The position numbers and the translations under genes are program-made. This document shows, in pieces, positions 8,735-17,370 of a stretch of 64,000 nt of DNA (position 1 is the first letter of the stretch; every line of letters begins with the position of its first letter). A model generated the notes under the pieces. The model was not told the origin of the DNA, did no database searches, and saw only the letters and a list, made by a program, of their open reading frames with translations. Origin of the DNA: Clostridium sp. UBA701 (lineage in GTDB: Bacteria > Bacillota > Clostridia > Clostridiales > Clostridiaceae); assembly GCA_002298125.1 (NCBI GenBank), contig DBMJ01000016.1, positions 124,001-188,000 on the forward strand. The letters are read 5' to 3'.

Positions 8735-9367
8735 AGAACTGAGAGAGCATTGAAAATCTTGTCAAGTACTTTTTGGAAAATTTATTTCTGTAGTGAAATG
8801 GTGATTATTATTGTGTTTTACGGGTCTAATTGATAAGAGTAAGATCCTATCTGATAGACTCTAATTATTAGAATTTGAAAACTGTTTGTAATAAAATATT
8901 GTTGAAATCAAGACTTAAATAGTGAATACGGTCGATATGTTTCCATGAACAGATGGATACATAAATTGCCTGTTGAACGATGTATGAGTTCTGAACATTT
9001 CTTATGGAATATCCAAGTTCATGTCGTCATTTTCTTTAGCAAAACGCTGTAATTGTGTGGTTTTTTGCATTTTTATTTAAAGATTTCATTTTAAAGAATA
9101 GATGAAAAGCATTCAATATGGTCTGTTCAAAAATTTAAAGTAAGGCTTCTGAATCGGCTTATCCAATTTATTTGTGATATTATTTCTTTGGAAAAGTGAG
9201 TTCTCATGGGCATTTGGCATTTTATAAATGAGCATCACATGTGGACGCTCATTTATTATAAAGCTCTATGTGAGGCTCTGCTCTTGTCTTAAGTTCTCCA
9301 ATAGAATAATATAATTATTTAAGTTTATAGCGAATTTAGTTGTTCGACAAGGCAAGTCAATAAGGCA

Positions 9368-9396
9368 TTGCGAATTGAGAGATAATTTGGTATAAT
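9368..9396 (+). promoter_or_regulatory. Sigma-70-type promoter upstream of small RNA / FRG operon
   Basis: TTGCGA (9368-9373), a 17-base spacer, and a perfect TATAAT (9391-9396). Transcription would begin near 9403, giving either a short terminated RNA or, by read-through, the FRG operon starting at 9585. Confidence 0.6.
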
Positions 9397-9402
9397 TAGT
9401 CA

Positions 9403-9479
9403 ACGGTAGGCTAATTGCCTGTCCACTTGCTTTAAAGAAGAATTAGTCAACCGTACGGGAAATTCCTGTGCGGTTTTTT
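9403..9479 (+). ncRNA. Candidate small RNA or attenuator leader of the FRG operon
   Basis: About 77 nt between the promoter at 9368-9396 and a terminator at 9451-9479. The segment AATTAGTCAAC(G/C)GTA occurs twice, at 9394-9408 and 9441-9455; the second copy runs into the 5' arm of the terminator. A small hairpin AGGC/GCCT sits between them. ACGGT in the first repeat is complementary to ACCGT in the second, so an alternative fold that breaks the terminator is possible but short. No open reading frame. Either a free small RNA or a transcription attenuator is consistent with the sequence. Confidence 0.45.
9451..9479 (+). terminator. Intrinsic terminator of the leader RNA
   Basis: Stem CCGTACGGGAA/TTCCTGTGCGG, with G-U pairs, followed by six T. 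It lies 106 bp before the FRG gene start. Confidence 0.7.
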
Positions 9480-9584
9480 GTTTAGATTCTGATATCAGCA
9501 ATAATAAGAAATTCGTCCAACGATAGATTTTAGTAATTAAGAAAAGGTTGATAATTTTATTAGTGTATAAGGAGTTTTAAATAT

Positions 9585-11006
9585 ATGAAAACAACTGTTA
9601 TTAGTTCTTTCGATGATTATGTTGCTTACACAGAAAACTATAAAAACAATTACTATTTTAGAGGACAAGCAAATTGCGAGTGGGAAATAGTTCCATCCTT
9701 GTTTAGAAAAAAGGATTACCTGCCTTTAGAATGTAAAAAAATTCAGGAAGAAATGAAACTGTCCAAATTAGATGTTTTTTCTTCAATATTTAAACTTCAA
9801 CACTACGGATTTCCAACCAGAATCTGCGACTTAAGTATTAGCCCACTTAGTTCATTGTTTTTTACTATAGAAGATAAATCTCAGAGCAACACAGATGGAG
9901 TTGTATATGTTTTTAATAAAGAGTTTGCTATTCCATTTCGTAGCAGAGAGGTTGAGTTGTTTTCAAAAGTTCTTACAAATAATTACCCCACCATTGACGC
10001 ACTAGAGAATGATATGTTTTCAAAAAAACAGATTGAAGAAATTTTATCCTTAAATTATATAATACAATACGACTATCATTTTTCTTATACAAACCAAAGA
10101 GCCATTCTTCAAGGAGGTACAGGAATATTATTTGGATTTGATTGCTGTAATGATATAATTAGTCCTATCGGCAAAAATAGCCTTGACGTTTATATAGATG
10201 AAAAAATTATTATTCCGTACAATATTAAAAGTGAAATAAGCACTAAGTTGAGGGAACTGGGTTTTATACATGATGTTTTATATCAAGTTTTTGAAAGTAC
10301 GAATACAACAAAAAACTTTTCATTAACTAAAACTAAGTTTGAGGTTCATGATAAATATGAGTTCCAAAAAATTCTTGCTAATTATCAAATTAGTTGTATT
10401 AGCTTTGACAAAGAGGAATTGATTAAAAAAATTGATGAAATTTATAAAAGTCTATTTTCGACTTATGGTGCGAACGCTCGAATATGGCTATACATTTATC
10501 TTGATGAAAATGATTTGACTGAAGGAAACTTTATTTGTAGAACAAAATGGCATCAATATAGTCATTATACAATTGAATGGACTAAAGATTATTTTATAAG
10601 AAGATTCAGTTATATAAATGAGCAAGCCTCAAAACAGGAAATATTTGAAAGGTTTGGCGATTTGATTCAAATGATTAATCCCGCATTTGATGATATATCA
10701 GATTTTGTTTCTAATATTATGTATTCTATAGATGATTTAGTAGATAAAATACAATCTTATAAAAATCAAGTTAAACTAGCATCTTTCAGATCTGATGATA
10801 TTCCAAAAGGCAACTGTGATATTGAGAAATATTCAAATGCTGCTTATGCATATATCAAAGATGTGGAACGTCTTGTTGATGAAATGTTGTTATATAGTTC
10901 CAGAGGAGAGAAAGATCAATTTCTTAGGTATTGGGTGGAAGTTCTCATAACAGATTGTAAGAACTCAAAGAAACGTTTGGCGATGATGGAGGTAAGATAT
11001 GATTAA
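9585..11006 (+). CDS. FRG-domain protein, first gene of candidate defence operon (473 aa)
   Basis: ATG at 9585 with AAGGAG nine bases upstream. The N-terminal FRG domain is clear: YYFRGQANCEWEIVPSLFR (residues 23-41) and LQHYGFPTRICDLSISPLSSLFF (about 70-92), followed by VVYVFNKE. The C-terminal half is helical and charged with no motif I recognise. FRG domains recur in bacterial immunity genes and phage-linked loci, but the activity is not established to my knowledge. The gene overlaps the next one by eight bases, so the products are probably made in fixed ratio. Inferred role: effector or sensor of a three-component system with the DUF6414-like and AAA+ proteins downstream. Confidence 0.75.
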   Translation: MKTTVISSFDDYVAYTENYKNNYYFRGQANCEWEIVPSLFRKKDYLPLECKKIQEEMKLSKLDVFSSIFKLQHYGFPTRICDLSISPLSSLFFTIEDKSQSNTDGVVYVFNKEFAIPFRSREVELFSKVLTNNYPTIDALENDMFSKKQIEEILSLNYIIQYDYHFSYTNQRAILQGGTGILFGFDCCNDIISPIGKNSLDVYIDEKIIIPYNIKSEISTKLRELGFIHDVLYQVFESTNTTKNFSLTKTKFEVHDKYEFQKILANYQISCISFDKEELIKKIDEIYKSLFSTYGANARIWLYIYLDENDLTEGNFICRTKWHQYSHYTIEWTKDYFIRRFSYINEQASKQEIFERFGDLIQMINPAFDDISDFVSNIMYSIDDLVDKIQSYKNQVKLASFRSDDIPKGNCDIEKYSNAAYAYIKDVERLVDEMLLYSSRGEKDQFLRYWVEVLITDCKNSKKRLAMMEVRYD

Positions 11007-11745
11007 AGTTGTGTATTTTGATGATCTGTCAGCAACAGATTATCTAAACATATATGATGGTGGAGAAAAAATACAAACAAAAAATAAGATTGAAGAAAAA
11101 AACAAAGAGTTAGCAAGTAAGACTTCTGCTAATTTGTTTGCCAAACTAAGCTGGCTTCCTTTTTTAGGAGGGGTTGCTGAAACAAGTGCTAACGCAGATT
11201 TTTCATTAAGTGGATCATCTTTAGTAAAAACTACACTATCTAATACTGTTTTAACAGATTTTTTGAATAGAGCTCAAGATGATGAAAGAATATGTGTATT
11301 TAATGATTATAAAGTAAGAGCTTATAAAAACTCTATTGCATTTTTCAAAATGTTTACACCATTTCTTAAAATTACGAAATCCGACTTTACTACTGATGAG
11401 GGTTTTGTTTTTGATATTTCAAAGTTAGATGAGGCCTTTACCAGTGGTAAAGGATATTATGAATTAATTGCCGAGAATACTGTAGGAGGCGTGCTGAAAA
11501 AATATATATTTCGTTTCAACATTGTATCTTTCAGAAACAATTATAGTATAGCAGACTTATCTAAAATGGATTTAAATTATTATGCAGTTAAGGTCGGAAA
11601 ATCTGAGGAAGAGATGTTGGATATTAGTAAGGAGTTTAATTTTGAGCAGAAATCTATAAATTCTGCTTTTGATATTATGGAAGGCCAAAGTAACGGTAAT
11701 GCTTTAGATGTATTTGATGTAATTCTTGCTGGAGTAGATATATGA
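10999..11745 (+). CDS. DUF6414-like protein, second gene of the FRG operon (248 aa)
   Basis: Begins IKVVYFDDLSATDYLNIYDGG, which fits my memory of DUF6414 proteins (name tentative). Residues 30-75 contain a Lys/Glu-rich stretch, then a hydrophobic, small-residue segment (LPFLGGVAETSANADFSLSG) that could be a membrane-proximal or oligomerising region. The middle reads as alternating beta strands. A GGAGG overlapping the end of the FRG gene serves as ribosome binding site, and its own end overlaps the next start by four bases (ATGA). Function unknown; its place between an FRG protein and an AAA+ ATPase suggests an adaptor or effector subunit. Confidence 0.6.
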   Translation: MIKVVYFDDLSATDYLNIYDGGEKIQTKNKIEEKNKELASKTSANLFAKLSWLPFLGGVAETSANADFSLSGSSLVKTTLSNTVLTDFLNRAQDDERICVFNDYKVRAYKNSIAFFKMFTPFLKITKSDFTTDEGFVFDISKLDEAFTSGKGYYELIAENTVGGVLKKYIFRFNIVSFRNNYSIADLSKMDLNYYAVKVGKSEEEMLDISKEFNFEQKSINSAFDIMEGQSNGNALDVFDVILAGVDI

Positions 11746-12875
11746 AGAAAATCACTGTTTTTTATGGACCTAAAAAAGGGTATGAAAAAATAATACCAAA
11801 TAACAATACTTCATTATCGGAGTTTATAACCAATGATGATGCAAAAAGGAAAGAAATTATCATTAAGCAACAGAACCAAGAACAAGAATATGAAGAGGAT
11901 AAAGTTAAAATTCATATTGATAATTTAGTTGCTTATTCAGAATCATACGCTGGAATTACCGAAGGTGCGGTACAAAGTTTTATCAGCATCTTAAGCGGAT
12001 ATGATATTGATAATCTATTTCTTCAAAATCCTCCTATTCAAATTCGACAACAATTTGAACAGGCTTTCCCTAAAATAGTTGAAGTAAAAAAATATAATTA
12101 TAAATCATTGACTAAATCAGCTTTTTTAAAAATAAACAAATCTTTTTCTGAAAATATTGTTGGACAAGAGAAAGCCAAAGAACGTATTCTTGTTTCATTA
12201 TACCCTTTGCTGAATAAATGTAATAGAAAACCTATGGTTTTGATGTTTTATGGACCTTCGGGGGTGGGTAAAACAGAGACCGCAAAATTCATTAGTAAAA
12301 CACTGGGCGAAAAACTATTAAGAAAACAATTTTCAATGTTTCACAGTGGAGAGTTTAGCGGTTATTTATTTGGAGGAAACCATTCGCAACCATGTTTTGC
12401 TAAAGATTTGTTAGAAAGGGAGTCAAATGTAATTTTACTTGATGAGTTTGATAAGCCAGCGCCTGTATTTCATAGTGCTTTTTATCAGTTGTTTGATGAG
12501 GGCATTTTTGAAGATAAAAATTATCATGTCGAATTGTTTAATTCAATAATCATATGTACATCTAATTACCAAAATGAAGAGGAAATTAGAAAGCATTTGG
12601 GCGATCCAATATTTTATCGATTTGATCGATTCATAAAGTTTGATACTTTATCTTTAGAGTCAATAAAAAGGATCATTGATATTTGTGCTTTAAGCAAAAT
12701 GAAAACTATTGAACCTAAGGAAAGGAAAATTGTTAATATCAAGATGATTAAAGATATTATGTATAGTAATGCCTCTAGATTTACTAATGTTAGACAAATC
12801 GATAAGATAGTTCAAGAATTTATTGATATGGAATTGGTTAATAATTTTATATTAAAAAATTCAGAAAAAGGTTGA
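11742..12875 (+). CDS. ClpA/B-like AAA+ ATPase, third gene of the FRG operon (377 aa)
   Basis: Residues 1-130 are a family-specific N-terminal region rich in charged helices. The AAA+ module follows: IVGQEKAKERI (about 139-149), Walker A GPSGVGKTET (171-180), a pore-loop-like HSGEFSGYLFGG (201-212), Walker B ILLDEFDK (231-238), sensor 1 IIICTSN (about 268) and an FYRFDRF arginine-finger segment. Organisation resembles the second AAA module of ClpB/ClpX, without ClpP-binding or zinc parts visible. Start overlaps the upstream stop by four bases. Likely couples ATP hydrolysis to remodelling or activating the FRG/DUF6414 pair; inference from operon structure only. Confidence 0.75.
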   Translation: MKKITVFYGPKKGYEKIIPNNNTSLSEFITNDDAKRKEIIIKQQNQEQEYEEDKVKIHIDNLVAYSESYAGITEGAVQSFISILSGYDIDNLFLQNPPIQIRQQFEQAFPKIVEVKKYNYKSLTKSAFLKINKSFSENIVGQEKAKERILVSLYPLLNKCNRKPMVLMFYGPSGVGKTETAKFISKTLGEKLLRKQFSMFHSGEFSGYLFGGNHSQPCFAKDLLERESNVILLDEFDKPAPVFHSAFYQLFDEGIFEDKNYHVELFNSIIICTSNYQNEEEIRKHLGDPIFYRFDRFIKFDTLSLESIKRIIDICALSKMKTIEPKERKIVNIKMIKDIMYSNASRFTNVRQIDKIVQEFIDMELVNNFILKNSEKG

Positions 12876-13031
12876 TCCACCTCTATTTTTAAAGTATAAA
12901 ATACATAATTTGAATTGCGCTTAATGTTTATACTACACCATCGGAAGGCGTGGGTAGTGCCTGACTCCAAATATTCCATTGATGGGAGGAGCATTACTAT
13001 ATGTGTTGCTCCTTAAATACAATCTATATTG

Positions 13032-13080
13032 CCTCCTTTAAGGACTTTCAATTACAATAGAGAGTACATCTTAAAGGAGG
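13032..13080 (+). promoter_or_regulatory. Inverted repeat masking the recombinase ribosome binding site
   Basis: CCTCCTTTAAG (13032-13042) is a perfect 11-base complement of CTTAAAGGAGG (13070-13080), which is the ribosome binding site for the ATG at 13089. In RNA the hairpin would hide the site. As DNA it could instead be an attachment or operator site. A second hairpin, GGAGCA/TGCTCC, lies just before it around 12980-13010. Confidence 0.65.
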
Positions 13081-13088
13081 TATATTAG

Positions 13089-14456
13089 ATGACAGATCAA
13101 AAAGAAATCACTGTTATTCCACCAACAGAAAAGCATGACAAGCATATACGAGTGGAGCAAAAACAACTCAAGGTAGCTGCTTATTGTAGGGTAAGCACAA
13201 GGTTTGAGCAACAGGAAAACAGCTACGAAGCTCAGGTAAAATACTTTACTGAGAAGATAGTTGCTAATCCGAAATGGAGTTTTGCAGGCATTTATGCCGA
13301 TCAAGGCAAGCCAGCAACCAGTACTAAACAACGGGACAGCTTCAATGATATGATTGCAGATTGCTATGATGGTAAAATTGATATGATACTTACCAAATCC
13401 ATTAGTAGGTTTGCGAGAAACACCGTTGATTTTCTGAGAATTATTCGTGAGCTTAAAGAACGGCAAATCCGTATTGTCTTCGAGAAAGAAAACATTGATA
13501 CTATGGACAGCACCGGTGAACTGCTGATTACCATATTAAGTAGCCAGGCACAAGAAGAAAGTCGCAACCTAAGCGAAAATACTCGCTGGGGTATTGCTAG
13601 AAAGTTTGAGCAAGGCGTTGTACAAGTAAACCACATGAAGTTTATGGGCTACACAAAAGATGCTAACGGAAATCTAATTATCGTTCCCGAAGAAGCAGAG
13701 ATTGTCCAAAAGATATTTGACCTATATTTACAGGGTTTGGGAACATATCGGATTGCAAAAGAATTAGAAAGACAAGGAATAAGAACAACCACTGGAAATG
13801 TGAAATGGAACAGCGGAACCATCAATAAGATGCTAAAATGTGAAAAATACATTGGCGATGCCATGTTGCAGAAAACATATACCGTTGATTTTCTAAGCAA
13901 GAAAAGAATTGTTAATGATGGGATTGTGAAACGCTATTACATCAAGAACAACCATGAACCGATTATTACCAGAGAGCAGTATTATCAAGTGCAGGAAGAA
14001 TTAAAGCGACGAAATAACAAAATGATGAAGGGCACTAGATACAGCTCTAAGTACCCATTAAGTGGGTTGATTACCTGCGGTGAATGTGGAAGTAGATATG
14101 TCAGAAATATTTGGTATAGTAAAAAAGGAGAAAATACCGCTGTTTGGAGATGTAAAGAAAGGCTAAAAAGTGGCATATCAAATTGCTTGAAATCTTCTAC
14201 CTTAAAAGAAGAAATTGTCTATAACATTTTACTGGATATCTTCAGTTCTCTTCTGACTGCGGAGATACAAATTTTTTCGTCAATGGAGTTGCAGGCTAGA
14301 GCCAGCATTACAAAAGCCTTTGACAAAAAAGAAATCACGAGAGAATCAATTGAAAATACTCGGCTTAGTGATATAATAAAATCAATTGCATCACTAGACA
14401 AAAAACAGATAGAAGTCAAATTCCACACTGGGTTAGTAATGAAGAAAGATTTATGA
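13089..14456 (+). CDS. Large serine recombinase (455 aa)
   Basis: N-terminal resolvase domain with the catalytic serine in AYCRVSTRFEQQENSY (Ser36), plus KSISRFARN and the QAQEESRNLSENTRWG helix. The Recombinase domain follows (GTYRIAKELERQGIRT, about residues 218-235), then a zinc ribbon with CGECGS and C-x-n-C near residues 330-365, and a short coiled tail. Length is on the short side for the family. Such enzymes integrate and excise phages and mobile islands, so this may be, or may once have been, the integrase for the defence block to its left. The only upstream signal is the hairpin at 13032-13080. Confidence 0.9.
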   Translation: MTDQKEITVIPPTEKHDKHIRVEQKQLKVAAYCRVSTRFEQQENSYEAQVKYFTEKIVANPKWSFAGIYADQGKPATSTKQRDSFNDMIADCYDGKIDMILTKSISRFARNTVDFLRIIRELKERQIRIVFEKENIDTMDSTGELLITILSSQAQEESRNLSENTRWGIARKFEQGVVQVNHMKFMGYTKDANGNLIIVPEEAEIVQKIFDLYLQGLGTYRIAKELERQGIRTTTGNVKWNSGTINKMLKCEKYIGDAMLQKTYTVDFLSKKRIVNDGIVKRYYIKNNHEPIITREQYYQVQEELKRRNNKMMKGTRYSSKYPLSGLITCGECGSRYVRNIWYSKKGENTAVWRCKERLKSGISNCLKSSTLKEEIVYNILLDIFSSLLTAEIQIFSSMELQARASITKAFDKKEITRESIENTRLSDIIKSIASLDKKQIEVKFHTGLVMKKDL

Positions 14457-15018
14457 TAACAATGAAATAAATTGTTCAGAATAAAGCCTTCAAAATTATT
14501 ATCGTTTGAAAGTTTTATTGCGTACAATTTTAACTTTTGATAAAATTACGCAGGACTAACGTGCAACGAAAACGAAAACCGCTGAAGATTTTTCAGAAAG
14601 AAAGGTGCCGCCAAGGCACCACTGGGTCTTCGGGACTGCGGAATTATCGTTTCAGAGCACGTGGAAACGGTTTGTCTTTTAGAAAGAAAATAGTATGGTA
14701 TTACTGCAGGTAAGTCTATTGGTGAAGAGAGGAATAGACGTCACAAATCTAAAAGAAGAAGCGGATAGAAGGAAACATTTTGAAATCCTTAGACATAACA
14801 TAGGACTTAAAAGATTCGTGAATGTTCTGACTAATACATTGTTAATCTGCAGAATTCCGGATGGGCCCCCTAACTTTGGACAATATCTCCCTTTAACTAC
14901 GAATATCTCAGTATTTTAAATTTTTAAAATAGGGTAAATTGAAAAAGTAACTTCCGTTTTAATGACTCCCTTGAAATTGAAGGAGTAAGGTCAGTTTTTT
15001 GAAGGATTAAATTCCGGC
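14457..15018. other. Intergenic region with a GC-richer structured segment
   Basis: About 560 bp with no convincing gene; a 74-codon reading at 14695-14919 has no ribosome binding site and no recognisable family. From 14575 to 14680 several hairpins follow in close order: CTGAA/TTCAG near 14582-14596, a perfect GGTGCC/GGCACC at 14604-14620, and a segment GGGTCTTCGGGACTGCGG. At 14872-14920 the sequence resembles the left end of the IS3 element near 1800-1850. Confidence 0.4.
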
Positions 15019-16386
15019 GATATCTGTCCTGGATTTTGTTATCCTATTTTTTAATAAGTGCTGGTTTAAGATGCACTTCATCTGCTGGTATTTGTTTAAG
15101 GTGTAACTTATCCAGCAGCAAATCATCCATTAGCATTTGGGCTAGTCTAAATGGTGTATGTCCATTTAGACTAGCTCTTGCTGTGCTATTGATATGATTT
15201 ATCGCTAAAGTTATTTGTTCCTGAGTATATTTGTTAAGTGACTTACCTTTAGGAAATATATATCTAATATACTCATGGTTCTTTTCAATATGAAGCTTCT
15301 GATAAGAAGCCATAGGGTTACAGTAAAATATTTTAGTGCGCTCGTTTCCGTTAGCGTCATATTCAAGTGCCCTTGGATTTTTAAACTCTGATCCATTGTC
15401 TGTTAATATCACCGGGAAGCTTCGCTTAAATACTTCTGCTCCAAGCACTTCGTAAAGCTCGTCTATAATTTCTTTAACATATAATTGAGTACAAGAGTCA
15501 ATTATAAAAGCAAGCATCAATGAAGTCTTTCGGAAAAAGAAAGTGAGAAGCACTTTACCACTTCTTGTTCCATGTACAGTATCCATTTCAACTACTGACG
15601 TGTCTGGATTCTCTGCAAGAAATTTATTAAAGTCCTCATATGTCCTTCCGATTCTGTGTGCTGACTTGCTATCTGAAGATGCAGTTGTCTTCTTTCTAGG
15701 TTTTAGCTTTACTTTTCGTGGAAGATCAATATTTTTAGCCGTAAATATATCTTTTTCAAAATACTTATAAATTGTTCTTTCAGAGCAATTTATTTCAGAT
15801 TTATGGTTGGTATGAATATGTGAAATTGATTGCCCTTTCATTATTAAAGGTGATATTAATTCATCAAGATTTTTCAGCTGATTTGCTGTTACATTAAGCC
15901 CTTCTCTAGATGATTTTAGCAGTTCTTTATAGTTTACTTGTGCTACTTTAGCTCTGTATTGATATCTTTCACTGTGACAAACTGTAGTTGGGTTACAGCC
16001 GTTGCAAACATAGGGAAATCGGTTGAGTTTAAGACACTTTTTTGATGAATATTCAGAGCAAATTCTATAGCAATTAATCATGCTGCATTTCTTACAAAGC
16101 TTGGTACATGACTCTTTACACAATTGTTTTTTACGACAATCCTTGTGATTCTGACATCGAAGCAATTCCTTACTTCTTTTTATACTGCTTATCACTCTAT
16201 TTCTCTTAACTTCATTTGAGATAGTAGTAGGATCTTTCCCAAGTCTTTCCGCTATTTCCTTAAGTGTATATTGTTCATCCAATGCATATTCAATAAACAT
16301 ACGATCTTCTATGGTAAGGTGTTTTCCTTTGCATGAATTAAGATTTGGCATTGTTATTTCCTCCTAATATGCTCAGGACAAATATC
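15019..16386 (-). mobile_element. IS30-family insertion sequence
   Basis: A full-length IS30 transposase gene is flanked by imperfect terminal inverted repeats: GATATCTGTCCTG at 15019-15031 and CAGGACAAATATC at 16374-16386. Target duplications were not identified. The element separates the recombinase from the secreted-protein operon. Confidence 0.75.
15044..16351 (-). CDS. IS30-family transposase (435 aa)
   Basis: N-terminal helix-turn-helix with LTIEDRMFIEYALD and LKEIAERLGKDPTTISNEVKRNR (residues 10-50). A Cys-rich region of about 50 residues follows (CRKKQLCKESC, CSMINCYRIC). The DDE integrase core has VVEMDTVHG (first Asp), ILTDNGSEF (second Asp) and HIEKNHEYIRY (Glu). All catalytic residues are present and the length is normal, so the element may be active. 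Ribosome binding site AGGAGG precedes the start at 16351. Confidence 0.93.
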   Translation of the reverse strand: MPNLNSCKGKHLTIEDRMFIEYALDEQYTLKEIAERLGKDPTTISNEVKRNRVISSIKRSKELLRCQNHKDCRKKQLCKESCTKLCKKCSMINCYRICSEYSSKKCLKLNRFPYVCNGCNPTTVCHSERYQYRAKVAQVNYKELLKSSREGLNVTANQLKNLDELISPLIMKGQSISHIHTNHKSEINCSERTIYKYFEKDIFTAKNIDLPRKVKLKPRKKTTASSDSKSAHRIGRTYEDFNKFLAENPDTSVVEMDTVHGTRSGKVLLTFFFRKTSLMLAFIIDSCTQLYVKEIIDELYEVLGAEVFKRSFPVILTDNGSEFKNPRALEYDANGNERTKIFYCNPMASYQKLHIEKNHEYIRYIFPKGKSLNKYTQEQITLAINHINSTARASLNGHTPFRLAQMLMDDLLLDKLHLKQIPADEVHLKPALIKK

Positions 16387-16457
16387 AAGTCAATTATACC
16401 AAAATCCTTGCATTACTAAATTCATTTTAGGATTTTTAAAATAGTGTGACAATTGTA

Positions 16458-16485
16458 TTGCAATATTTTGGATAATATGTATAAT
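16458..16485 (+). promoter_or_regulatory. Promoter of the secreted-protein operon
   Basis: TTGCAA (16458-16463), a 16-base spacer and TATAAT (16480-16485), 25 bases upstream of the first start codon and outside the IS30 element. Confidence 0.5.
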
Positions 16486-16510
16486 ATTTATTATGAAAAG
16501 GGTGTTTTGC

Positions 16511-17359
16511 ATGAAAAAAATAAGAATTTTTACAACACTGATACTATTGCTAATTATATTTTGGGGCAGCAATAGTCAAGTTTATGCGGGTCCAACTTAC
16601 AGATTTGAAGGGCAAAATTATTATGATGGGGCTAATTCAGGTTATCCTTCAGGTCATGGTTATTGCAATTATCAGGACAGGCCAGTCACTCAATACTTTG
16701 GTAATCTTGAGAGGTATTTGCAATATAAGAGTTATACTCTAAAAGGAACTTGGTTTAATCAATCAGCTTGGGAAAATGACCTTACTTATGGAACCGATAG
16801 GGTTGATGATGCAACACTTTTTGCATTTGGAGGACATGGACTAGACTTTTCTTATCCAGAAGCGCAAAATAACGACTATGAATCTTCTCTTCATTTTTAT
16901 ACTTTAAACTCTAGTACTGATTTTCATAGCTCAGGTGATCATGCAAATAGACAAGCAAATGCTACTTGGAGTGAAATCAGGTGGGGTAATAATATTGATT
17001 ATTCTATTATATGGTCATGCAATTTTTTACATACTGGTGGAAGTACTACTAACTTAAATAAAATTTTTAGCATGTTTGATGGTATGCACATAATGGTTGG
17101 ATTTGCTTCTAAAATGTATATGGATCCTTGGGAAGGAGAGTTATTCGGAGGGTACCTGTATAATGGACAAGCAATTAAGGATGCTTGGAGTAATGCAACT
17201 CAACAATGCCAATATCAAATAGGAACTACCACAGTTTATGCTGCATGGGCTTGTCATACAAGTCATGAAGGTGATACACTTAATACGCACTATGATCCAC
17301 CTACCTATGCAAGTTCTCCATCAAGTTACGTAAGAAAATTTTATACAGTTGCAAATTAG
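16511..17359 (+). CDS. Secreted DUF6345-like protein with possible caspase-type dyad (282 aa)
   Basis: ATG at 16511 chosen over the one at 16493 because AAGGGTG sits seven bases upstream and the product then starts with a clean signal peptide: MKK, a hydrophobic core, and cleavage after VYA (about residue 25). The mature part has a GGHGLDF segment (about residue 105) and a WSCNFLHTGG segment (about 165). His-Gly followed by Ser-Cys on successive strands is the pattern of clan CD (caspase/gingipain-like) folds, and I recall it in DUF6345 proteins, but activity is unproven. First gene of a three-gene set with a lipoprotein and a membrane-anchored protein, all probably exported. Confidence 0.6.
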   Translation: MKKIRIFTTLILLLIIFWGSNSQVYAGPTYRFEGQNYYDGANSGYPSGHGYCNYQDRPVTQYFGNLERYLQYKSYTLKGTWFNQSAWENDLTYGTDRVDDATLFAFGGHGLDFSYPEAQNNDYESSLHFYTLNSSTDFHSSGDHANRQANATWSEIRWGNNIDYSIIWSCNFLHTGGSTTNLNKIFSMFDGMHIMVGFASKMYMDPWEGELFGGYLYNGQAIKDAWSNATQQCQYQIGTTTVYAAWACHTSHEGDTLNTHYDPPTYASSPSSYVRKFYTVAN

Positions 17360-17370
17360 GAGGAAGTATA

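Larger units (their letters stand above)
8296..9367. other. Gene-free stretch with decayed repeats and hairpins
   Basis: No convincing coding region on either strand. It holds a family of short repeats (8395-8479 and 8931-8952), a terminator-like hairpin (8694-8734) and a strong 10-bp hairpin ATAAATGAGC/GCTCATTTAT at 9224-9256 without a U-tract. A short minus-strand reading around 8500-8600 looks like old IS debris but has no recognisable family. The stretch separates the DUF262 pair from the FRG operon. Confidence 0.5.

Noticed and set aside
14575..14680. Lysine riboswitch (L-box), suggested by CTGGG...CGGGACTG
   Set aside because: The 5' AGAGGTGC...AGTA core of L-boxes is absent and no lysine-related gene follows.
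14695..14919. 74-codon open reading frame
   Set aside because: No ribosome binding site, no recognisable family, and it ends in sequence resembling an IS end.
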